From assembly GCA_038030265.1 (NCBI GenBank), contig CM075943.1, positions 40,362,001 through 40,426,000 of the forward strand: a DNA stretch of 64,000 bases. The letters run 5' to 3'. This DNA is from Corythucha ciliata. Lineage: Eukaryota; Arthropoda; Insecta; Hemiptera; Tingidae. The notes beneath the pieces are model-generated. The model searched no databases, was not told the origin of the DNA, and saw only the letters and a list, made by a program, of their open reading frames with translations. Positions 33,430 to 45,093 of this stretch are shown here, piece by piece; position 1 is the stretch's first letter, and the number at the start of each line of letters is the position of its first letter. The translations under genes were made by a program, and so were the position numbers.

Positions 33430-34680
33430 GTGACCGCTTAAAAAACTGGCCCGGAAACTGCAATTTCGTGGACTTTAAGGATCAAATCTTGTGATTTTGC
33501 GGAAATTAATACCCAAACTCTCTGTTTCGTATAAATTAAGCCTAGAAATTAAAACCCGAAAGTCGCATTGCGTCGGATATCCGGGCATGGAACTTCTAAT
33601 TTCTACCATCGCCACCCAGATCCGCCGCTACAAAATGGCCCCAAAACTTGCAATTTTGCACTGCTTAAGACCCTCAACTTGCAATTTCACTGTAAATTAA
33701 CGTGTAAATTTCACGTTTACCTACATTATTGCGAGAGGATAATTAAAATTGCGCTCTAATTCGGGCTAGAATATGGAAACTTACAAATATGGGTCTCTAA
33801 TAATTTCAGGTTCAAACTCAAAGTTAATGGCACAGTCGGGACCGGTATGGCCATGCAGGGTTCACGCCCAAAAGGCCCTAAAACTCGCAATTTTTCCTGA
33901 CATTAGGACGCGAAACTTGCAAAATCGCGAATATTCAGGCAGGAAAATTCCAATCGCGCGGATATTTTACCTACAAAATGTTTCCATTTAGCGGTTATTC
34001 GTCAAAAGACTTTGAGCACTATCGTGACCGGCTAGCCCGGGTTACGCGGTCGCCAAGACAGATCCCCGAAACTCGAAATTTCGCGGAAATAAAGACCAGA
34101 AACTGGCAATTTTTCGAAAATATACTGGTAACTAGCAACTTCACCGATGATAATTGGACCCAAAAACTGGCCATTTCACAGGTTTTTAGCTCAAAGTGCT
34201 GTACTTTCATGACTGAATTTGTCAGGTTTTGGATGCTGTCGTGGCTGGGTACACAGCCTCTAAACCAAAGTCCCCGAAACTTGCAATTCAAAATACCATA
34301 GCATTGCAGCTTACAGGATATTTTAGATCCCAAAACTTACAATTTTCTAGAGATTTAGCTCGCAATGATTCGATTTTTTGGCTATTTTCCTCAACTTTAA
34401 CTGCGAATTTCGGTAAAATTGAAAAAAAAAAAAAAAAAAAAAAATCAATTTTAGCTGCGAATCAGCGTTTTTTCTCATTTTTATCGATTTAGTGATTTTC
34501 ATAATTTTAGCTGTTTATTGGTGGTTTTTCTTAATTTTAACCGTGAACTTGACACTAGAACAGGACATTTGCGCTTTTCACAATTCAAGCCGCGAATTAG
34601 CAATTTCCCTCCACAACTAGCCACTCAGATGACTCCACAAACCGCGGATTAGCGTTTTCTCAATTTTAACTGCGCGTTAT
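33430..34680 (+). repeat. Degenerate minisatellite, block F
   Basis: Drifting modules of about 35-45 bp built on cccgaaacttgcaattttgcggatattta, with an A23 run at 34422-34444. After the A run the modules change to agctgcgaattagcgtttttcacaatttt, which recur at 57730-57960. No gene recognised. Confidence 0.65.
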
Positions 34681-34892
34681 GGCGTACTTTAGCGACTTTT
34701 CCTCGGTGCTCAATAAAATTGCAAGCATTCATTCATTCATCGCGCGGTGTGTCTTCTATGCATTGTTATGGCTGGCTCGGCGATACCATGTATACCTTCA
34801 CTCAACGAGCAAAGAGGTGTCACGTGGTACTCATGTGGATTGTACGCGGGAGCTACGTGTAAACGTGCCGCGTGGTACTGCGTAATGTTTAA

Positions 34893-36281
34893 GGCCCGTA
34901 TTCAGAAACCACACTTAACGCAACCCTGAGGGGATCCTTTCTTAAGTGCACTTAAGCGACCCCTTAAGAAATTGTATTCAGAGAGCCCCCTAAGGGGACC
35001 CTTAAGCTTAAGGGTCCCCTAAGCTGATATGAGATAAACGTTGTGTTTTTCGAGGTGACTGTACAGTTTTTGTAGCTACTTACAGCTGTTTTATTTGATT
35101 GATGTTTTATTTTGATTCATTTCCCTCCATAATTTTTACGCGCGCCGGAACAGAGGTTAGCCGTGAGTTTTGAAAATGTAATGTGTAGGGGAGGGGGAGG
35201 AATGCAACGGTGGCAAAAAATGTCAGTTTGGTGGGCTCGCGGTGTCTGTTGTCATTCTCCGAGTTTGAAATTACTCCACTTCGGCACGAATGAACATTCT
35301 GTATAAAGCCTTCAGCCCTTCAAGATAATGGATTCGGGAAAGAAATGGATGAATTTTTCTGCCGCGGAGAAGGCGTTCTTGTAGGAGACAATTTTAAAAT
35401 ATGTGAATATTGTAGAAAATAAAAAGAAGCCCATATACACAGGTGATTAAAGTGAAGGAAGTACTCAACCAATCCCTTATGATTAATTTTTTCTGCGGAC
35501 TGGCTTCACCCCCAGACAACCGTTGAACAACAAAAAGAAAGGTGATAACTAGAGAGTAGTGCTCTCCGAGATTTTTCATGCATATTTCAGCTAAATTCAT
35601 CGAACGCTACAGATAATAAATTATCTATGTGAACGGAGTTACATGAATTCACACGAAATACTCGGAAAGTCCCTAAACTCTCCAGCCACCGCCGAAAGTT
35701 GAAGAAAGGGGACAATGATGACACGTTTCCACTTCGTTTGTCCGTACCTGAAAACTCCCAGTAGCATAAAATCTCAGTGACACAAGAATTTTGGCCAAGG
35801 GTGAAAATGGAAGCCCCCGCCGGTCGGAAGAGCCGCCACGAACCAATTCTACGATGTTTCGAACCGTGTTTTTCTCGAAGCGGTATCTTTTTCGAAACAT
35901 CTCGTCACTCAGATCATAAAAGGGCCGGTCCTCTGCTCCCCTTATGTAGGCCCTTGGAACAGTTGATGATTCCGTTATTTGTACGAAGTCCAGAAACTCT
36001 TGCAAATCAGACATTTTAAAGCCGGCGTTGTACAATGATAAGTCTTAAGGGAGCCTTAAGGGTGGTCGGGAGCACCCTTAACGGATAACCATGAAATAGC
36101 GTCTTTTTAAGGGGGCACGCAGGTTAAGGTTGCTTTCTGAATAACAGTTTTTTTTCCTTTAAGGGTCCCCTTAGGGGATCCCTCAAGAGACATGGATAAG
36201 GGTGGTCTCTGAATACGAAATGCTTCCCTGAGGGTCTGTTAAGGTTAAGGTTGCGTTAAGTGTGGTTTCTGAATACGGGCC
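34893..36281 (-). mobile_element. PIF/Harbinger transposon, internally deleted
   Basis: A 1389-bp element with perfect 33-bp terminal inverted repeats (ggcccgtattcagaaaccac...) at 34893-34925 and 36249-36281 and a TAA target duplication (34890-34892 and 36282-36284). Subterminal regions contain many copies of ttaaggggtcccc-type motifs in both orientations, including a 28-bp perfect palindrome at 34993-35020; these are typical transposase-binding candidates. Inside is only the N-terminal part of a Harbinger transposase on the minus strand, so the copy is non-autonomous. Perfect TIRs suggest fairly recent activity. Confidence 0.95.
35673..36035 (-). pseudogene. Truncated HARBI1-like transposase
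   Basis: The open frame begins MYNAGFKMSDLQEFLDFV and contains SDEMFRKRYRFEKNTVRNIV followed by a RRGLPFSPLAKILVSLRFYATGSFQ region. This is the conserved N-terminal helix-turn-helix region of Harbinger/HARBI1 transposases (F..RFR.....V..L...L.PL..LL..LRFYATGSFQ). After SFQ there is CAG|GTACGG, a plausible splice donor or deletion point, and the frame then ends without family features at about 120 residues. The DDE catalytic domain (full length is about 350-400 residues) is missing between the TIRs. Inactive by itself; it could only act as a truncated DNA-binding product. Confidence 0.85.
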
Positions 36282-36284
36282 TAA

Positions 36285-39230
36285 GTGTCTTCACTAAGAA
36301 TAAAATGAACCGAGTTCATTGGTTTGGCAACGCGAAAATAGAACAAACGGAATAAACCAAAAAAAGTCATGGGCGCCCAACCACCCAACAGCTCCAATGG
36401 CAGTATAGGGCTCCAAAACCACAGCAAAGCTCAGACCCACATATGAGGCGCAACCACTGCAAAGCTCCAAACCACATGAAGCTTTATCACCCTCGGCAAA
36501 GGTTCGAATACAAAGAAAGCCCAGGCCTGTTTAAGTCTTGTCCCAGGGACTTTCACTCCAAAATATTATTTTTCAGCAGAATCCCGAGAATGGGCTCAAT
36601 AGCCAAACACTAAATTATTAATCGATGATGGTTTATAGTTCCCAGGTGAGAATTTTCAATGTCTCATTTCTCGAATGATCCAATGTCCTTCCCTCTCACC
36701 CCTGCATTTCACTTTTTTAATTATCAAATTAAGTGTATCAATCTCACCATTAATCTTCGTTTATTACGACGCAAACATTACACCTGATGATAATAATAAA
36801 ACCGTTAATGAACCACGAAAGAAAGAGAGTAAAAAAAATAATCATTTTCCCTTTCGCCCTTTAATCAATTAACTCGACACAGCGTATATTTAGAGGCCGG
36901 AAAATAAGAACCCACACCCCTCAACCGCATTTCCTTTTACGTTACAGTGATGTTGGATGGTAGGTGAGGGGAGGGGTATAAGGTTGTGAGCTTTCAACCT
37001 AACCCTTCTTTCTGTGGTCCAAACCTAATGACCCTTCTAATGGATTTTCTAAAGAGGGGGAAAGGTTGAAAGAGTCTAGCGGGATAGGGGGGAAAAAATG
37101 TGGATAAGAGGTGCCCAAGAACATTTCTTAACTTTCGCTCAACAGCCCTTGAAACCATTGCTATTTCCTCATTTCTTTTCATTTTTTTGCCATTCAAAAA
37201 GACGAATGGAAAAATTCATTTCATATTTCGTAAAAAATAATCGCCAAAGATTGTGTTTACTTACGTCATGGCTGAAAATAATTGTTCTTGCTCTTGGGTT
37301 TTCTTTGTGATGTTTGAGAAAGAAGGAGATCCTGGAAAACATTAAAAACCACATTATTTTTTAGAGTCCCATATTTTATTAACGGCTTCAAATTAATCCT
37401 TCTCCAGGGGTTATAGGTCAAAGAATGTTGGGGGGTGAGGATAAAAATATTAATGCTCTTCTCCCAGTATATGAAGGATGAAATTTGAATACGGGTGATT
37501 TATTATTATACAGAGAAAAAAACACAAGCACTTCCTCTCCGACCCTAAGCACCACTACTACTACCATCCTCTTACGATCCATCCAGTGAAAATGCAACGC
37601 CAGCGACCTATTTTTCACGGTCACCTCACCATGACACCATTCAACGAGGGGGCATCCTACAGGGAAAAACCCCTCACACTTTCTCTACATTGTCTCGCAA
37701 ATAAATGACACGTCTGGGGGGAAGACAACATTAACATTTTGGGCAACGTGGGCAGGAAATGAAATGCTTGGTGAAATTGAATGTTGTGAGGAAGTATAAT
37801 GGGACTGTGGATCAAAGTACCTATAGTGGTAGTTTGGTTGTGGTGGTCGAATTGAGTACAAATTGCTTCCAAGCCTACTTGTACCGTATGGTAAAGTCGT
37901 ACTTTAAACTAGCAGCCGGGGATTATTAGAAAATGTCAGGGGTTGGTGACGGTGAGAGAACGACCGCGACGAGGAGGGCTGCTTGCTAGGAATTCCAGCA
38001 TAATATGAAAGAAAACGAATTTTATTCACGAGGTTCATTAAGTCGTCCAAACTTTCCTTGAAAAGAGGTTCGAAAGGAATGTCACATGTGATGAGAAGGG
38101 AGAGGGTATGAATCAAATTTTCGCCAAATTCAAAGCCCCCTCTCTCTATCATCTTTCTAGCAAGATGGAACCAACAAACTCGATGTAATAACAGTAACAC
38201 TAACGAGTTCCACTTTCTCGCGCACGCAAGCATTCTTCACACCTCTCCACCCCACCTCCGATCATCCCCCCCAAAACTCAACATCCGTTTTTCACATTTT
38301 CAAGAGCTGAAACTCGAAATATTATGTTTGTGGTTAGGGGGGGTGAGGGGATTGAAAGGATGAAAAGGAAGGATGAATGCGAAAACTTCTACTCATATAG
38401 TGAGGCTTCTATTTTAAAAGTAACTCAAGTTTTATGAATTGTTTTTGATATTGGCTTGTTTTTATTAAATTTCTCGCTCTTCTAGTTTTTCTCTCAACTT
38501 GCAATATTTTAACGAATTAATAGATTTAAACCTTATTTGTTTAATAGAGATTTATATATTTATCTTGCTTTTTCTTTTTTCTAATATTTATTTATTTTTG
38601 TACAAAAAAAAGTTTATAAGTAAATTAGCCCGTAGGAAAGAAACCAGAAGAATGGAGAACAAGTCGAAAACAACGCGGTTTTGAAAATTAAAACAATAAG
38701 CATCCCTGCTATTCCCTTGGCCCTCTCTACTCCTCCTTATACATTGGACAAAAGAAGAGAGAGAGAGAGAAAAAAAAAATGATTCCCAGCGGAAAGAATA
38801 GTAGGAACTGTTGATCGTCGCCCTCACCATCCAACTCGTACACCACTTGTCGAGATATTTTTATATCCCTCCCCCCTCGCCTTGAAACCCTTTGAAATGA
38901 ATAACTCGTAAAGGATGAATAAGGGTCGGGCATTCGAGGTGGAGATGGGTCGGAAGGTGTGGTTGGTCGAGTTGAGGAGTCCGAATCTCTCATGATTTAT
39001 CGAGAGAACGTGTTTAATATAAAAACTCTCACCCCCCCCCCCCTATTCATTCTTCTGAAAAGCTTCACAGTCCAGCTCGAGAAGAGTGTAGAGAAACACG
39101 CTCCCAGTGTATCCTACATTCTCCGTGAAGTGTGGAATGGTTAGAGCCCCTGGACTTGACGGCTATGATGATGATCGTCATCATCATCATGACGGGGGTT
39201 GACAAGGAAAAGTGGTGTGAATGGTGTTGC
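36285..39230. other. Intergenic DNA with minisatellite block G
   Basis: At 36385-36480 phrases like ccaaaaccacagcaaagctc repeat; they are the reverse complement of the unit at 28.2-28.8 kb. The rest has no recognised gene. Simple sequences include a GA run near 38755-38775, a C12 run at 39032-39043 and a palindromic ATG/ATC triplet stretch near 39164-39192 (atgatgatgatcgtcatcatcatcat). Confidence 0.45.
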
Positions 39231-39234
39231 CTAT

Positions 39235-39306
39235 TGTAGTTCAAAGCGAGAATTAGAAAACGGAATAAGCTATTTATTTTTCATTAAATCTGAATGATAA
39301 TTATAA
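39235..39306 (-). repeat. Left 72-bp direct repeat flanking Gypsy-1 (LTR end?)
   Basis: The sequence tgtagttcaaagcgagaatt... to ...gaatgataattataa is identical to 45774-45845 except for two substitutions. It begins with TG on the plus strand, so the element on the minus strand would end in CA, as LTRs do. Its position, outside the pol end at left, fits the 3' LTR of the minus-strand Gypsy element. At 72 bp it is far too short to be an intact LTR, so one copy is probably truncated or interrupted. Confidence 0.7.
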
Positions 39307-39361
39307 GGAGTATTCATGAAGCATGTTAAACCTTGTATTTGTTATTTGCTAAATTAGGAAC

Positions 39362-40819
39362 GTGCACCCAATCACAAATTTTTATCTCTTATCTTTCGGA
39401 AGGCGGTTATCAGTTCAGTATATTCTGTACGAGAAGTCGGTCTAGTTTTGAGTTTTTCTTGTTTTTTCTTGGAAGAAAGTAAATTAGTAAAAGTACACTT
39501 GTATCATTTATTGTAAGGTAGTTGTGGAATCACCATAGGGTTTGACCCAAACTCAGCCAAGGGAAGTTCTCTCTCGATAAGTCTCACCTTCGGCAAATCT
39601 GTCTCAGAGGCTCTTCGAGGTGGCTGTGAACTGAAAGATATTCATGTTGTCCGAGGAAGATTTAGGGGCTTTCTTGTTGGGCGACTTCGCCCTATACGCA
39701 TCAACTTCTGTGACAGACGAAGCGTCTTTGTCTCAAACAAGCTGCTCAACATGGAAGAGTAGCGCTACAAGATGAGAGCAACACTCGCCTAGAGATCAAA
39801 ATATTTAAGAAATAACACAACTGAAAATTTAATCGAACAAATGACAACCCAGTCCTGCAACGCAATCGTACGGCCCATTGACAATATCTCGGATAATATA
39901 CGGTTTGTCACAATCAAATAGCTCTCACGTAGCCATTTATTTCTAAAACAAGCATTCATTATTCGCAAAAACGAGCGTAAAATTCTGTATGAAAGGCATA
40001 ATAAATTACATGAATGTGAATGAATTAAACTATGATATAGTATTCCATCTAAAGTCGGCAAACATACGCTGCGGTACTCGCCAAACAATGAGGAAAATAT
40101 TTTTCAATTTTCAGTTGGTCGGTTAGAAATTCATTAATTGGCTAGAAATTGATTGATATTTTGCTCGTTACTTGACAAACACCGCATGTGTGTAGCCGGC
40201 TTTAACACACAGGAGCCAGTGTGATTAGGCGCAGAAAAGTGTTATTGTTTAACTTCAGCCTCCAGTATGTTGTGGTGGCCCCGTTCACAAACTCTGTGCA
40301 TTCGTGCTGGGAAGTCCGCATAATAGTGCATAAATACATCGTGTGAATCGCACTTACTTTGCCTTTGATCGCATAGTAGTCACCTACTATACTTCAAGCT
40401 TGTCCCAGTTCCTGGGCGCAGTTAGACAGGACAAGTTCCTCGGCATTGTACGCACGTCTTGCAATATAAATAGGCGATGACGTCCAGCAATGAGACACAG
40501 CAATGGGAAGCTGACCAATATCGAGAGAGAACTCCGAGTTCTTGGGGGAGCTTTGGACAAACCCTCCCGATGAGGAACATCGTTTCGCTGGGCCTTTCTT
40601 TTACTTCTGCTGTCGATGTTGAGATTGTGAAAATGCATTAATTTGGTTCTACAACTAGCTTAAAATAAACCGTAAAAGCACAAATTCTCAAATTTACCTT
40701 GTTCCAAGAAAAAGCGAGAACAACTCAATTTTCACCCGACTTCTCGTACAGAATACACTAAACTGATAACATCAATGCCTACCGAAAGATGAGAGATAAG
40801 AATTTGTGATTGGGTTCAC
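39362..40819. mobile_element. 1.46-kb element with long inverted termini, unclassified
   Basis: The left end gtgcacccaatcacaaatttttatctc (39362 on) is the inverted match of the right end gagataagaatttgtgattgggttcac (to 40819). The similarity continues inward for about 110 bp through the gtacgagaagtcgg and gttttgagtttttcttg segments with scattered differences and one small gap. No target duplication is clear and the exact tips are uncertain. Frames inside (39789-40088 and 40387-40638, minus) match nothing I know. It sits in the 3' region of the Gypsy element, between its left repeat and the pol end, so it may be a nested insertion. Confidence 0.65.
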
Positions 40820-41459
40820 CCAAGGTATACAGACTACAGAGATATGCTCCTAACTTTTTAGCCAATCATAATCATTCGCGCAATGTCGTCATGGGGTTAG
40901 ATCCATTTAAATCAGACGGTAGGTATTTCAATAAAATATCCCCGTTAGTATTAGTTACCAGGAAGAAATCCAAGTTTTACATTTTTAAGTGACTGGAATC
41001 ACTGCTAAAACTTGGGGGAACAGGCCTCGACATGTGAGCGGACCGACTTTACACGGAATGACTTTACGTCAAAAATTGTTGAGAACAAGTTTACAAAAAA
41101 AAAGTAGCGGATATGGAACGAGCTTTCATGCGCCCGATCAATCAAATATGAACATGACTTTCGGTCATAAAATAGGTGTGGGAGTATTGTAATTGTAAGG
41201 TATGCTTCCTTACAATTAAACAATGAAATATTAATTCAACACTTTGAATTACTTACCCCACCGATGGGAGGTGATGTAAATCCAAAGAAATTCCTAACGG
41301 TAGTCTGGTTTCGGGTAAAACAACCACAATACTATTAAAAATAGGCTATAACAAAGCTATACAAATATACTAGGCTGGATGAATGTGATGAACAAGGCAA
41401 AAACAAACCAAGCAAGACTAAAAAACACAGTGACAGAAAAAGGGCCCACGAGTGCGATA
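40820..41459. other. Probable 3' region of Gypsy-1
   Basis: Non-coding stretch between the unclassified inverted-repeat element and the end of the pol remnant. It contains a hairpin (ttgtaattgtaagg ... ccttacaattaaacaa, about 41188-41223). No polypurine tract could be placed confidently. Confidence 0.35.
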
Positions 41460-42803
41460 ACATCACAATTTTAGAAGAACCTCTCGTCTCATCTCACATC
41501 TAACCCGGGTGACGTTTAGGTCGTCTTGATATTCGGCCACTCCCGGTTCGGTAATTTGATGTCTCTGGTTCAGTATGACAGGGTGTTGATTGGTGATCTT
41601 CAGTAGTCCTGTTGTTAGGTATACCCTCTGTCGATGTTTCAATATTTTCGTTTGCGTCTTAAATTGGTGTGATGACATCTCGTCTGTCAGGGCGAATACT
41701 TTCAGAATCCCAGTTGTGAGAGGGTACCGCATCGTACGTTGATGGAAGATGGAAAGGTGGAATGATTTTATGAGATTTAGCTAACGATGCACCACAGCTC
41801 CTGATTTGGTCAATATGACGTCGATGATATAATTTATCCCTGAATGATATAATGTAGCTTCCCCTGACGTTCATCCACTGTTCCAAATTTCCATTTGGGG
41901 TCCCCGTAGTAGAAACGAATTGCAACAGCATCTCCAACGGAGTGAAAACTGCTTCGTTCTCCCGAGGAGTCTTTGTGGGGAGTTTCGAGGCTGAGGTTGG
42001 ACGAGTGTTCCTTGACCATTGATAGTCTCGTTCTTAATTCCCGACCAAGAAAAAGAGACGAAGGGGATAAACCAGTTGACGAATTAGGTGTAACCCTGTA
42101 GCTTATTAAAAATCTGTTTAATCCGTCGTCGAGATAAGAACGATCGTATAGGGATGCTTTTAAAGAATTTTTGAAAGTTTGAACATAGCGTTCTGCCTGT
42201 ACGGGGGTAAGGGGCCGAAAAAACTTGTCGTATTCCATTTCGCTGACAGAAATTTGACAATGTATTGTTTTTGAAGCTAGGGGCATTATCACTAACAACT
42301 ATTTTGATTGAGTGTGGTCGAAGCATCGGTTTTTTGAGTTGGAAACACCTCAGGCCATTTGCTAAAAGCAAATCAATCACGAGAACGTCAATGATCACGA
42401 GAAAATGGGGAGTTTTGAACGGTCCAGCATAGTCAATGTGAATCCGTTCCATGGGTCACCTAGGGGTTTCCCAGGAATGTAATTCACCCATTTTCGGATT
42501 GTTTCTTATCAGCAGTTTTTAATAAATTCCGTGATGACCCGATCAATTCCAGGCCACCAAACGAAACTTCTAGCCAGGCTCTTAGTTTAGTAACACTTGA
42601 TGTCCTTGGTGAAGTTCCTGGAGAATTCTTCTACGTAATGTCCTTGGAATAAGTACACGAGCCCCGTAGAAAATGCAGCCATGCTGTAAAGAAAAGTCGG
42701 TGAAATTAACTCCAAAGGAAACACTGCTCGTTCTGTTATTTCCGTGATGAAGGGCGTCATACAAAGTTTTTAGACTGGTGTCTTTTTTGGGTTTCCAAAG
42801 CAA
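41460..42803 (-). pseudogene. Gypsy-1 integrase region, frameshifted
   Basis: Reading on the minus strand from 42803 there is an N-terminal zinc-binding region (RRRILQELHQGHQ, the H-x3-H part), then a core with RIHIDYAGPF (first catalytic Asp, near 42440), VVSDNAPSF (second Asp, near 42295) and, in a shifted frame, QAERYVQTFKNSLKA (catalytic Glu, near 42200), followed by SYRVTPNSSTGLSPSSLFLGR, the conserved segment after the Glu. The C-terminal region (41659-41937) includes GNLEQWMNVRGSYII, a typical chromatin-side tail. At least two frame changes and stops break it. The order protease-RT-RNase H-integrase defines Ty3/Gypsy. Confidence 0.9.
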
Positions 42804-42954
42804 TGGCTGATGCCGAAATTGAAAGTACTTCGACTTGGTTCAAAGTAAAAACGTTAAAGTCGTCCATTTCGTCTTAATGTATTTCCTGAACAGGAAGTCC
42901 GGACAGTGCATCCGCGTTCGAGTTGTCATCACTCTTTCTATAAACAATGTCGTA

Positions 42955-43216
42955 TTATGATGGAATCCACCTCCTTATATCGGTTGTCCCTCTGTGAATG
43001 CTCATCTCCAAACTTTAAGAACTAACTACAACCAATTAATTTGCAGTCTCCTTTAATCGTCAAAAGCATTTCGGGCACAACTCCGGAGTTGTGTTACTTG
43101 CAGCAGAAGGAGTCAGTTGCTCACAGGGGGTGACAGTTGTGCCCGAAATGCATTCGACGATTAAAGGAGACTGCAAAGTAATTGGTTGTAGTTAGTTCTT
43201 AAAGTATGGAGAGGAG
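42955..43216. mobile_element. Foldback insertion inside Gypsy-1
   Basis: A segment of about 260 bp interrupts the RNase H-integrase linker. Its core (43005-43212) is an imperfect inverted repeat; for example ctttaagaactaactacaacc (43013 on) pairs with ggttgtagttagttcttaaag (ending 43204), and both arms share gcagtctcctttaatcgtc and catttcgggcacaact. The 12-mer aacaatgtcgta flanks it at 42943-42954 and 43217-43228, while the retrotransposon reading frame needs it only once, so it is best read as the target duplication. The left 50 bp lies outside the inverted arms. Confidence 0.7.
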
Positions 43217-43228
43217 AACAATGTCGTA

Positions 43229-43575
43229 GTTAAATGATTGTAAAAATAAGGCATAATGTTGCATCCGGGATACTGACAACCGTGGAATTTCTTTATTAGG
43301 ATGAAAAATTGAAGTTAGTGGTCGGTGGTCAGTTATTAATGAGAATTTCCGTCCGTATAAATATGAAAAATCTATTAACGCCGAAAAACTATTGCGAGTG
43401 CTTCATGGTCTATTTGGCTATATCTTCGTTCTGTGTCTGTCAGCGTAGGGCTTGCAAAAGAGACTGGTCTTCCAGAACCATCAGAAAGAACACGCGATAA
43501 AATTGCACCCACACCATGACTCGCATCAGTGGCCAGAGTGATTTTATTCTGTGGGTTATAATGAACTAACACCTA
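43229..43575 (-). pseudogene. Gypsy-1 RNase H region
   Basis: The minus-strand frame shows KITLATDASHGVGAILSRVL followed by RPVSFASPTLTDTERRYSQI and DHEALAIVF, which are the first catalytic Asp and the conserved RNase H motifs of Ty3/Gypsy elements. It continues, with a frame change after 43375, through the region normally reading FxLxTDHxPL, to RMQHYALFLQSFNYDIV, where the foldback insertion cuts it. The remainder (YRKSDDNSNADALSGLP) resumes at about 42945. Broken, so non-functional. Confidence 0.9.
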
Positions 43576-43599
43576 CTCCGAACAAATTGATTGTTTCAT

Positions 43600-44650
43600 T
43601 TTATCAAAAGCTTCGCGACAGGGTGGGATAAAATTGAATTTAGTGATTTTCTTCACGAGAGTGTAGTGGGTGTGCCAAAGTACTTAAGTTTGGTATGAAC
43701 CTTCCGTAAAAATTAACCAGGCCTATAGGAACGTTTTAACTTCTGACACATTCTTTGGTTCTGGTGCGTTTTTAATGGCTTCGACTTTTTTATGGCATTT
43801 AGAATGCGCTGATTTTGAAACCGCAATAGTCAATTTCACTCCTGAAAAATTCACATTTTGACTGATTGACCCGAAAATTATACTCTTCCAACCGAGCGAA
43901 CACTTTCTTGAGAAGCTCATAATGGCTGATTGAGTCTATAGACGCTAGACAAACGTCATCAAAGAATATGGCAACCCCACCGATACCTTCTAAAATTTGT
44001 TCTATAGTTAGCAGGTTAATTTAGGGGGCACAGCTGATCCCGAATGGAAGACGGCTGTATTTGTAAAGTCCCAAATGAGTGTTGAGGGTAAGAAGTTCCC
44101 TACCGTCGGGGTGTATCTTAATGTGGGTGTAGGCTTGGGTTATGTCAATTTTGGAGAAATTGATTGATTGATTGATTTTTCTCTTGCTTAACTAATAAAT
44201 CTTCAATGTTCGGAATCGAGTGCTCGTCCACTAGTAATTGAGGGTTCAATGTGGTTTTGAAATCACCACAAAGTCTAATGCTACCATTTTTCTTAACAAC
44301 AGTAACGACTGGAGTAGCGTATCTTGACCATTCGACTTTCGAGATAATTCCCTCGTTTTCTAGTCTCTTTATTTCTTCGGTTACGCGTGGAAGTAATGCA
44401 AATGGAATTGATCTAGCCTTTTATAGAGCGGTTTGGCACCTTCTTTTAAACATATTCGAGCTTGTATTCCCTTCACTTTCCCGATACCACTAAAGAAGAC
44501 ATTGGGGAACTTCTCAATTTTAGGCATAATTTGAATTTCGCTGTTTAAGTTGATCGAATTATATTGGTTTTTGTGAATTTTCGAAAATAATAGATTATTC
44601 CAGTCGACGTCAAATGAATGTAACCAATTTAAACCAATTATGCTTTCCAA
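43600..44650 (-). pseudogene. Gypsy-1 reverse transcriptase, decayed
   Basis: Pieces of RT are spread over different minus-strand frames: IIGLNWLHSFDVDW (protease-RT junction), KGIQARICLKEGAKPLYKR, then EEIKRLENEGIISKVEWSRY and ATPVVTVVKKNGSIRLCGDF (fingers), GLYKYSRLPFGISCAP near 44028-44080 (palm) and IFFDDV near 43955 in place of the usual YxDD box. Small indels and stops separate them. A TTGA microsatellite at about 44159-44175 has expanded within the gene. The copy cannot make a working enzyme. Confidence 0.9.
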
Positions 44651-45093
44651 ACCATTTTAACAATGTAAAGTTTGAGATTTTTACCTTGATGGCCGATCTC
44701 AACTAAAACTAAGGTTTCGCCCTCCAACTCAACCAACTGATTGGTGTACGTTCTGAGTTTTACCGAAGAAGGATAAATAATCTTCGTTGTAAAACGTCTT
44801 TGGAAAGTCGACTTACTCATTAGCGAAGCTGATGCCCCGGTATCAACTTGAAACGTTACTTTTTTAAAATTAACTGTGACCTCAATCAGAATCTTTTTTT
44901 CGTTTGATTTATTCGAAATAATTAAAATGGATTCCTGACGAATTTCATTAAAAGATTCGGAAACGTTGTCTGAAAAGTATGGATCATCGTGAGAACTTTG
45001 TTCATTTACAGCAGAATTAATTCTCTTTTGGGAACACGCAGGAGCGATACGACCTTTATTACGACACCGGTGACAGGTGGCATTTTTGAAACT
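44638..45093 (-). pseudogene. Gypsy-1 second zinc knuckle and aspartic protease
   Basis: A continuous minus-strand frame starts with ATCHRCRNKGRIAPAC, a CCHC knuckle whose His is replaced by Arg, and reaches TFQVDTGASASLMSKSTFQ (about 44805-44870), the DTGA active-site motif of a retroviral-type aspartic protease. It continues through RTYTNQLVELEGETLVLVEI to a stop after MVWKA. The protease motif itself is intact, but the surrounding polyprotein is not. Confidence 0.9.
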
